DNA of 11,464 nucleotides, from contig JAHEYA010000035.1 of NCBI GenBank assembly GCA_023251855.1, forward strand, positions 1 through 11,464, written 5' to 3'. A program made the position numbers and the translations under genes. The first letter of the stretch is position 1, and the number at the start of each line of letters is the position of its first letter. Shown here one piece after another: positions 6,782 to 11,464 of this stretch. The DNA comes from Bacteroidota bacterium (GTDB lineage Bacteria; Bacteroidota; Bacteroidia; 2-12-FULL-35-15). The notes under the pieces are model-generated. The model ran no database searches. It was not told the DNA's origin and saw only the letters and a list, made by a program, of their open reading frames with translations.

Positions 6782-8029
6782 ATGACAGAGCCAATAACCA
6801 CATATAAAACAAGCGGTAATATTGAAATAATTCGTGCTGATTTTCCAATACTTTCTCGAAAAGTAAATGGTAAACCTCTTATTTATTTTGATAATGGAGC
6901 AACATCTCAAAAACCTAAATCGGTTATTGACGCTCTTGATAATTACTATTCGAATCAAAACGCCAATATTCATCGTGGAGTCCACACATTAAGTCAGGAA
7001 ATTACTCTTGATTATGAAAATGCTCGTACAACTATTCAAAAGCTCCTGAACGCAGCTTATTCTCATGAAATTATTTTTACAAAAGGTACAACCGATGGTA
7101 TCAACTTGGTGGCAACATCATTTGGCAAGCGCTATGTTGGGTTAGGAGATGAAATTATTGTTTCTGCAATGGAACACCATTCCAATATTTTGCCCTGGCA
7201 GCAATTGTGTGATGAAAAGGGAGCCATTTTAAAAGTTATTCCTATAAATGACGCGGGTGAATTACAACTGGAGGAATTTAAAAAACTGGTGAATTCTAAA
7301 ACCAAAATGGTTGCCATCTCTCATGTTTCCAATACACTCGGAACAATTAATCCAATAAAGGAAATTATCAAATTGGCACATGCTAAAAATGTTCCGGTAT
7401 TAGTTGATGGCGCTCAGGCTGTGCCACATACTATTGTTGATGTACAAGAATTGGATTGTGATTTTTATTGTTTCAGCGGACATAAACTTTTTGGACCAAC
7501 AGGTATAGGAATTCTTTATGGAAAAGAAAAATGGTTGAATGCAATGCCTCCCTATCAAGTCGGTGGCGGAACAATTAAAACAGTATCATTTGAAAAAACA
7601 GAATATGCTGATCCGCCTTTAAAATTTGAAGCCGGGACTCCACATATCGCTGGTGCAATAGGACTTGCGGCTGCCATTGATTATGTAAATGCGATTGGAT
7701 TGAATACTATTGCTTCATACGAATATGAGCTACTAACCTACGCAACTGAGGCATTGCAGAAAATTGATGGGTTAAAAATTATTGGTACAGCAAAACAAAA
7801 AGCAAGTGTAATCTCTTTTATTGTTGATGGTTTACATCCATTTGATATCGGAACTATTTTAGATCAATTGGGTATTGCTGTTCGCACCGGTCATCATTGT
7901 ACACAGCCTTTGATGGCCCGCTACGGCATATCAGGCACAGTCAGGGTTTCATTTGCATTCTATAATACCAAATATGAGATTGACGAATTTATTGAAGGGC
8001 TTCAAAGAGCAATAAAAATGTTGAAATAG
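6782..8029 (+). CDS. sufS: Cysteine desulfurase SufS (type II)
   Basis: This PLP enzyme removes sulfur from L-cysteine, leaving alanine and an enzyme persulfide that is passed to SufE for Fe-S cluster assembly. The 415 residues match the SufS family. Visible landmarks are YFDNGATSQKP at 35-45, the histidine pair in MEHHSN at 130-135, VDGAQA at 208-213, the PLP lysine K235 in FSGHKLFGPTG, and the persulfide cysteine C373 in VRTGHHCTQP, followed by RVSFAFYNT. The RTGHHC loop marks the SufS/CsdA type rather than IscS/NifS. An open frame extends upstream to TTG 6740, but ATG 6782 is preferred because a promoter lies in the extension and family members begin close to this point. It is followed 2 nt later by sufE. 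It is cytoplasmic. sufB, sufC and sufD are not upstream, where a divergent gene sits. Confidence 0.96.
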   Translation: MTEPITTYKTSGNIEIIRADFPILSRKVNGKPLIYFDNGATSQKPKSVIDALDNYYSNQNANIHRGVHTLSQEITLDYENARTTIQKLLNAAYSHEIIFTKGTTDGINLVATSFGKRYVGLGDEIIVSAMEHHSNILPWQQLCDEKGAILKVIPINDAGELQLEEFKKLVNSKTKMVAISHVSNTLGTINPIKEIIKLAHAKNVPVLVDGAQAVPHTIVDVQELDCDFYCFSGHKLFGPTGIGILYGKEKWLNAMPPYQVGGGTIKTVSFEKTEYADPPLKFEAGTPHIAGAIGLAAAIDYVNAIGLNTIASYEYELLTYATEALQKIDGLKIIGTAKQKASVISFIVDGLHPFDIGTILDQLGIAVRTGHHCTQPLMARYGISGTVRVSFAFYNTKYEIDEFIEGLQRAIKMLK

Positions 8030-8031
8030 GT

Positions 8032-8451
8032 ATGAGTATTGAAGAAACAGAGCAGGAAATAGTTGAAGAGTTTGAACTTTTTGATGATTGGATGGGGAGA
8101 TATGAACACCTGATTGACCTTGGAAAATCGTTGCCATTGATTGATGAAAAAAATAAAACAAATGATAAACTCATAAAAGGTTGTCAGGCTCAAGTATGGC
8201 TTCATTCAGATTTTAAAAATGGAAAAATAATTTATACCGCTGATAGCGATGCCATCATCACAAAAGGAATGGTTGCCCTTATGATTCGGGTATTAACAAA
8301 CCATACACCGGATGAAATTATTAATTCGAAATTAGATTTTGTAGAAAAAATCGGTTTAATAAAACATTTATCACCTACCCGTAGCAATGGTTTGGTGAGC
8401 ATGATAAAACAAATGAAACTAGATGCCATTGCATACAAAGTTAAAAGCTAA
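8032..8451 (+). CDS. sufE: Sulfur acceptor protein SufE
   Basis: This accepts the persulfide sulfur from SufS and carries it to the SufBCD scaffold. The 139 residues match family length. The catalytic cysteine is C51 in KLIKGCQAQVW, the SufE signature. Other family features are the N-terminal EEFELFDDWMGRYEHLIDLG, DGMVAL-like KGMVALMIRVL near 78-88 and the C-terminal LSPTRSNGLVSMI. Its ATG begins 2 nt after the sufS stop, so translation is probably coupled. A possible hairpin with tandem repeats follows its stop. Confidence 0.96.
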   Translation: MSIEETEQEIVEEFELFDDWMGRYEHLIDLGKSLPLIDEKNKTNDKLIKGCQAQVWLHSDFKNGKIIYTADSDAIITKGMVALMIRVLTNHTPDEIINSKLDFVEKIGLIKHLSPTRSNGLVSMIKQMKLDAIAYKVKS

Positions 8452-8510
8452 AATTCAAAAATGTTTTTGCTTTTTTTAATTCTTTTGAATTTTAAACTTT
8501 TGAATTTTAA
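8449..8510 (+). repeat. 15-bp tandem repeat with an upstream inverted copy
   Basis: CTTTTGAATTTTAA occurs at 8482-8495 and again at 8497-8510, a period of 15. An inverted copy, TAAAATTCAAAA, is at 8449-8460 across the sufE stop. The inverted copy can pair with either direct copy (12-bp AT stem, loop 22 nt with the first). A run of seven T (8471-8477) lies in the loop. The structure fills the 71-nt gap between sufE and the DUF59 gene and could be an attenuator, an RNA-processing site or simple repeat expansion. Confidence 0.55.
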
Positions 8511-8522
8511 CTTAACAATAAT

Positions 8523-8852
8523 ATGCCTGCAATAATAAATACACATAATACCGAGCTTACTCAAAAGGTAATTGACATGATTAAAACATGTTATGACCCT
8601 GAAATTCCTGTTGATATTTGGGAACTCGGATTGATTTATGAAATTGATCTTGATCAAGAAAATAATCTGAAAGTAAAAATGACGCTAACATCACCAAGCT
8701 GCCCGGTTGCCGAAACATTGCCTCCTGAAACTGAACAAAAATTGCGAGAAGTAGAAGGTATCAGATCAGCAAAAATTGAATTAACTTTTGAACCACCTTG
8801 GGAAAAGGAAATGATGAGTGAGGTAGCTCAATTGGAGTTAGGTTTTATGTAG
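8523..8852 (+). CDS. sufT: SufT-like DUF59 (MIP18 family) iron-sulfur protein maturation factor
   Basis: This 109-residue protein is a single DUF59/MIP18 domain. Signatures are the YDPEIPVDIWELGLIYEI stretch at 24-41, MTLTSPSCPVAETLP at 53-67 with the family's conserved reactive cysteine (C60), and PPWEKEMMSEVAQLELGF at the C-terminus. Family members include SufT, PaaD and eukaryotic CIAO2/MIP18, which act in Fe-S cluster maturation or transfer. The position directly after sufE favours a SufT role over phenylacetate oxidation (PaaD). A simple SufT lacks the extra catalytic domains of paa clusters, as here. The start is the first ATG, 71 nt after sufE. It is cytoplasmic. The symbol is given by family and context; the exact orthology is inferred. 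Confidence 0.88.
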   Translation: MPAIINTHNTELTQKVIDMIKTCYDPEIPVDIWELGLIYEIDLDQENNLKVKMTLTSPSCPVAETLPPETEQKLREVEGIRSAKIELTFEPPWEKEMMSEVAQLELGFM

Positions 8853-8864
8853 AAAGCCTTCACT

Positions 8865-8891
8865 CCTGACAGGTTTTTGAAACCTGTTAGG
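8865..8891 (+). repeat. 12-bp hairpin, probable dispersed palindromic repeat
   Basis: CCTGACAGGTTT (8865-8876) pairs with AAACCTGTTAGG (8880-8891) over a 3-nt loop, with one G-U pair. It lies in the 76-nt gap between the DUF59 and DUF2480 genes. From memory, close variants of this palindrome recur in Bacteroidota intergenic regions. No U-tract follows, so it is more likely a repeat or RNA-stability element than a terminator. Confidence 0.6.
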
Positions 8892-8928
8892 TGTAATAAA
8901 GAATTCCGGGTGGAAATTAATTGAAACA

Positions 8929-9438
8929 ATGAGTAACGAAATAATTAACAAAGTAGCCCTAAGCGGTATTATTACTATCGATCTTGAAGAGTTTTATCCT
9001 CAGGGGGAACGCATATTGTTTGATATCAAAGATTTGCTTTTTCAAGGATTGATCCTTCGCGAAAAAGACTTTCGTGAATTTGTAAAAAATGAAGATTGGA
9101 GTAAATACAAAAATAAATATGTTGCACTCATTTGTTCTGCCGATGCAATTGTACCAACATGGGCATATATGCTATTGACAACCCATTTAGAGCCTTTTGC
9201 AAAAAAAAATGTATTTGGAAATCTGGAAACCCTTGACACTATTCTATATCACGAACTACTCGGAAAGTTAAATATTAACGACTATAAAGATGCTCGTATT
9301 GTTATAAAAGGTTGTGGTCATCTCCCTGTTCCTAAAGCTGCTTATGTTGAAATCGCCCGCCTTCTTCGTCCGGTTGCAAAAAGCATTATGTATGGCGAAG
9401 CTTGCTCTACTGTTCCTTTGTATAAACAAGCAAAGTAA
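8929..9438 (+). CDS. DUF2480 family protein
   Basis: This 169-residue protein is full length for DUF2480, a family I know from Bacteroidota, commonly at the end of suf gene clusters. Conserved-looking stretches are NKVALSGIITIDLEEFYP at 7-24, WSKYKNKYVALICSADAIVP near 57-76 and, near the C-terminus, KGCGHLPVPKAAYVEIARLL and GEACSTVPLYK. Cysteines are at 69, 129 and 159; the last two lie in the most conserved-looking segments and could bind metal or a cluster, but that is inference. There is no signal peptide or membrane segment. The first ATG is used, 76 nt after the DUF59 gene on the same strand. Its biochemical role is unknown; the context suggests Fe-S assembly or repair. Confidence 0.9.
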   Translation: MSNEIINKVALSGIITIDLEEFYPQGERILFDIKDLLFQGLILREKDFREFVKNEDWSKYKNKYVALICSADAIVPTWAYMLLTTHLEPFAKKNVFGNLETLDTILYHELLGKLNINDYKDARIVIKGCGHLPVPKAAYVEIARLLRPVAKSIMYGEACSTVPLYKQAK

Positions 9439-9485
9439 TTTTTGTTTTTTGGATTAGATTTTTTCTCCTTCCACTAAGGCTAATT

Positions 9486-9614
9486 GACAGTTTTAAAAAT
9501 TGATTTTTCACGTAAAGCCGCAAAGCTCGCTAAAGAAAAAAAGCTTTGAAATTAAGCGCTTTGCGTCTTTGCGTCTTTGCGCGAAACTTGTTTTTTTGAA
9601 TTTTTAGAACTGCC
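9486..9614. mobile_element. Dispersed repeat with terminal inverted repeats (copy 2)
   Basis: The left arm 9486-9501 (GACAGTTTTAAAAATT) and right arm 9599-9614 (AATTTTTAGAACTGCC) are inverted copies with 2 mismatches in 16. The right arm is identical to that of copy 1 at 5697-5712. The interior has CGTAAAG, CGCAAAG and CGCTAAAG units (9511-9534) facing CGCTTTGCG and two further CTTTGCG units (9557-9583), so the whole element can fold into a long imperfect hairpin. It is non-coding. I see no convincing target duplication. It starts about 47 nt after the DUF2480 stop and may double as the suf operon's terminator. Confidence 0.6.
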
Positions 9615-9810
9615 CTAAAATCATTAAATAGGCGAAACCTATTGCGCTTATTTTTAATGCCTGCAAATTTAATTTTCCAAACAGGTAATTCTTCGAATTT
9701 CAAACTCCCCCCACCTTTCTTGAAAAGACAAAAAAACCACTATTCCTGCCATTGTTAGAATAAAATTCTTTATTTGTCTGATTTGCAGGAAAATAAAACC
9801 AAAAAACGCT
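9604..9810 (-). pseudogene. Remnant minus-strand reading frame ending in the repeat arm
   Basis: One minus-strand frame is open over 9703-9810 (36 codons), interrupted by a single TGA at 9700-9702, and open again to TAA at 9604-9606, ending GFAYLMILGQF. The final codons lie inside the right arm of repeat copy 2. There is no start codon in the upstream part. I have a recollection, not verified, of short predicted Bacteroidota proteins with very similar endings, so this may be a spread repeat-borne sequence rather than a gene. It could equally be chance. Confidence 0.25.
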
Positions 9811-9839
9811 TCAGACTCCTACACTTAGAAAAAAAAGTG

Positions 9840-9872
9840 TTTGACAAACGGATATTACCAAAACTACATTTG
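9840..9872 (+). promoter_or_regulatory. Bacteroidota-type promoter of the lipase-like gene
   Basis: TTTG at 9840-9843 and TACATTTG at 9865-9872 are separated by 21 nt, a close match to the -33 and -7 elements. The expected start near 9880 gives a leader of roughly 90 nt. A small inverted repeat (9821-9826 with 9835-9840) abuts the -33 box and could bind a regulator. Confidence 0.6.
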
Positions 9873-9967
9873 GTGTTAGATGAATAAACTTATTTACATC
9901 AAAAAATTAGAATAATATTTTATTTTAAGTCAATTGTTTAGAGTAATAAACTAAAAAACGAAATGAC

Positions 9968-11464
9968 ATGAAAAAACAACTACTTTTCTCCTTTTTTGTT
10001 GCAAAGCCAACAAATGGAGATTCCCGAAAACTCAAAATCAAAGTTTCTACCATTTTTTTAATTCTATCATGGAGCATTTGCGCTCAAGAAACTTGGACTG
10101 GCTCTTTAACGGGCACAAATCAATGGGGTAACAACGGATGTGTATGTTCCGGAGAGTTTTCTGAAAATTATTCTCTTTTTATTTCCTCTCAAAACAACTT
10201 GGTTGATAACTTAAAATGCAATTCTCCTTATCAAGGTAGCGCCACTTATGCTGGTGCCGAAAACGTAATCCTGCAAAACTCATTACCTGCATTGTGCCAA
10301 TTAGTTGGATCAAGTGTAACAATTTCAGATTCACTCCAAGTTACTACAGGCACAGGGTTTATACAATTAAATTCGCTATCAACACATCCATTGGTTCCAG
10401 GAATTTCAATTTCACCCGCTACTGGGGTTCATCAGGATGACCCGATCTATTCTTTGAAACTTCATATTGTTTCTTTTTCTGCCAACTATGTTTCAGGTAC
10501 CTGGGATTGCCCAAGTGGCAATACCTGCAGCTTTCCTCATGGAACTTTTTCATTATCAAAAGTTAATTCCTTACCCGCAGCAGCTATAGCAGTAGAAAAT
10601 AAAATAGTTAATAATTCAACATTCTTTTATCCTAAAACACTTTGGACAGGCACTACCGATCAAATTGCTGCTACCTTAAAAATTTGCGCAGATGGTTCTA
10701 CAGCAACCCAAATAACCTATATCAATAATGATCAAAACATTAATTTGAATAACATTCATTTCAAAATAGCAAGCGATCCCTCTGTTAGTTACCCTGATTA
10801 TTCAGGGTTTTTCACGGAAAGCACATCAGGAAATAAAAAAATCGCAACATTAAATCACCCTACTTATTTATCCTATTTGGAAACTCCTTACAGAGACGAC
10901 ACCATTCTAATCGTTAATAACAACAGCTTGTGCACAGCTTTTAAAATGCCAATCAGGATCTATCCGGCCCCGATCATTTTGGTTCACGGTTTATGGTCGA
11001 GTGCCACTGTTTTTCAAAAAATGGAAAGAGAGATAAAAGGTGATATGTTGCTGCCATCCGAACTTATTTTGTCAGCAAATTACGAGTCAACTAATGATGC
11101 ATCGTTTTATGAAAACAGAAATGTTGTTCCTGATAACATCACCGCAGTTTTAATGTCAGCAAGAAGCAATAATTTTTCAGCAGGGAAAGTGGATGTGGTT
11201 TGTCACAGTATGGGCGGAAACCTATCAAGACTTTACATTCAATCAAGTAGTTATGATCTGAAAAGAGATATACACAAGCTGATTACCATAAACACACCTC
11301 ATTCAGGTTCTCATGCGGCAAATATACTTCTCAATCCAAGTAGTGCAACATCCGCAGTAGCAAGGGTAGTTGCGGAGCCTGCAATTAAGTTGTTTTCATT
11401 ATCAACACATTCATCCATTTTTAATGGAGCTGTAGAAAATTTAAGAATAGGTAGTTATGCAATG
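9968..11464 (+). CDS. Secreted alpha/beta-hydrolase, lipase-like (3' truncated by the window)
   Basis: The frame is open for 499 codons to the window edge with no stop. Residues 1-39 look like a signal peptide with an unusually long N-region: a first hydrophobic patch (LLFSFFVA, 5-12), a charged spacer (RKLKIK, 20-25) and the core STIFLILSWSICA before a likely cut at A39-Q40. Residues 40-200 form a cysteine-bearing domain I do not recognise (C58, C60, C84, C110, C181, C187). Residues 205-333 look like a beta-sandwich linker. The hydrolase begins near 335: LVHGLW at 338-343 supplies the oxyanion hole, and VVCHSMGG at 410-417 holds the nucleophile S414. LITINTPHSGS at 438-448 is typical of lipases and PGAP1-like esterases. 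The catalytic Asp and His, and any C-terminal T9SS sorting domain, would lie beyond the window. Substrate is unknown. The start is the only suitable ATG; it overlaps the stop of a two-codon frame at 9963-9971. Confidence 0.88.
   Translation, partial: MKKQLLFSFFVAKPTNGDSRKLKIKVSTIFLILSWSICAQETWTGSLTGTNQWGNNGCVCSGEFSENYSLFISSQNNLVDNLKCNSPYQGSATYAGAENVILQNSLPALCQLVGSSVTISDSLQVTTGTGFIQLNSLSTHPLVPGISISPATGVHQDDPIYSLKLHIVSFSANYVSGTWDCPSGNTCSFPHGTFSLSKVNSLPAAAIAVENKIVNNSTFFYPKTLWTGTTDQIAATLKICADGSTATQITYINNDQNINLNNIHFKIASDPSVSYPDYSGFFTESTSGNKKIATLNHPTYLSYLETPYRDDTILIVNNNSLCTAFKMPIRIYPAPIILVHGLWSSATVFQKMEREIKGDMLLPSELILSANYESTNDASFYENRNVVPDNITAVLMSARSNNFSAGKVDVVCHSMGGNLSRLYIQSSSYDLKRDIHKLITINTPHSGSHAANILLNPSSATSAVARVVAEPAIKLFSLSTHSSIFNGAVENLRIGSYAM

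Larger units (their letters stand above)
9439..9967. other. 529-bp non-coding stretch with repeat, relic frame and promoter
   Basis: No intact gene is present. From left to right it holds the second repeat copy (9486-9614); an AT-rich hairpin cluster at 9622-9659 (CATTAAA pairs with TTTAATG around an inner AATAGG/CCTATT stem); a 9-bp inverted repeat 112 nt apart (CCTGCAAAT at 9660-9668 and ATTTGCAGG at 9781-9789); a broken minus-strand frame; a small hairpin (ACACTT 9821-9826 with AAGTGT 9835-9840); and the promoter of the lipase-like gene. Confidence 0.6.

Noticed and set aside
7132..9239. Minus-strand open frames opposite the suf genes
   Set aside because: All lie antisense to conserved genes and lack recognisable features.
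9963..9971. Two-codon frame (ATG ACA TGA) overlapping the lipase start
   Set aside because: Could be a coupling mini-frame, but a 9-nt frame is easily chance and nothing else supports it.
1..11464. tRNA, rRNA or riboswitch genes
   Set aside because: I looked through the intergenic gaps and saw no tRNA-like cloverleaf, rRNA segment or known riboswitch core; a covariance-model scan would be decisive.

Overview
The window looks like chromosomal DNA of a Bacteroidota bacterium, probably from the Chitinophagales or Sphingobacteriales side of the phylum. The DNA is AT-rich and genes lack strong Shine-Dalgarno sequences. Several start sites are preceded by the phylum-specific -7 box TAnnTTTG. DUF2480 is a family I know essentially from Bacteroidota, and the suf genes, RND pump and secreted lipase have typical Bacteroidota sequence features. 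The assignment rests on protein style and promoter motifs, not on a marker gene.

Region 1-5532 (mostly minus strand). A possible gene tail (1-83, plus) ends at two stacked hairpins (91-111 and 131-151). Facing it is a two-gene efflux operon on the minus strand: a lipoprotein membrane-fusion protein (3380-4501), then an AcrB/HAE1-type RND pump (194-3352). No outer-membrane channel or regulator is in view. Upstream on the same strand are a small secreted acidic protein (4655-5014) and an EVE-domain protein (5125-5532).

Region 5533-6781. A dispersed-repeat copy with terminal inverted repeats (5562-5712) separates the EVE gene from a probable outer-membrane beta-barrel gene (5729-6616, minus). 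That gene is divergent from the suf operon.

Region 6782-9438 (plus strand). An iron-sulfur assembly operon: sufS (cysteine desulfurase), sufE (sulfur acceptor), a SufT/MIP18-like DUF59 protein and a DUF2480 protein. SufS and SufE mobilise cysteine sulfur, and the DUF59 protein probably acts in cluster maturation or transfer. The scaffold genes sufBCD are not adjacent. The two longer gaps in the operon hold a 15-bp tandem repeat with an upstream inverted copy, and a 12-bp-stem hairpin that looks like a dispersed repeat.

Region 9439-11464. A 529-bp non-coding stretch holds a second copy of the repeat (9486-9614), the remains of a minus-strand reading frame ending in its right arm, and a good Bacteroidota promoter. 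This promoter drives a long secreted alpha/beta-hydrolase (lipase-like) gene that is open from 9968 to the window end and so is truncated on the 3' side.

I found no complete unknown defence or metabolic system here. The most interesting unexplained items are the repeat family with shared inverted termini, the N410 substitution in the proton-relay site of the RND pump, and the unrecognised N-terminal domain of the lipase.
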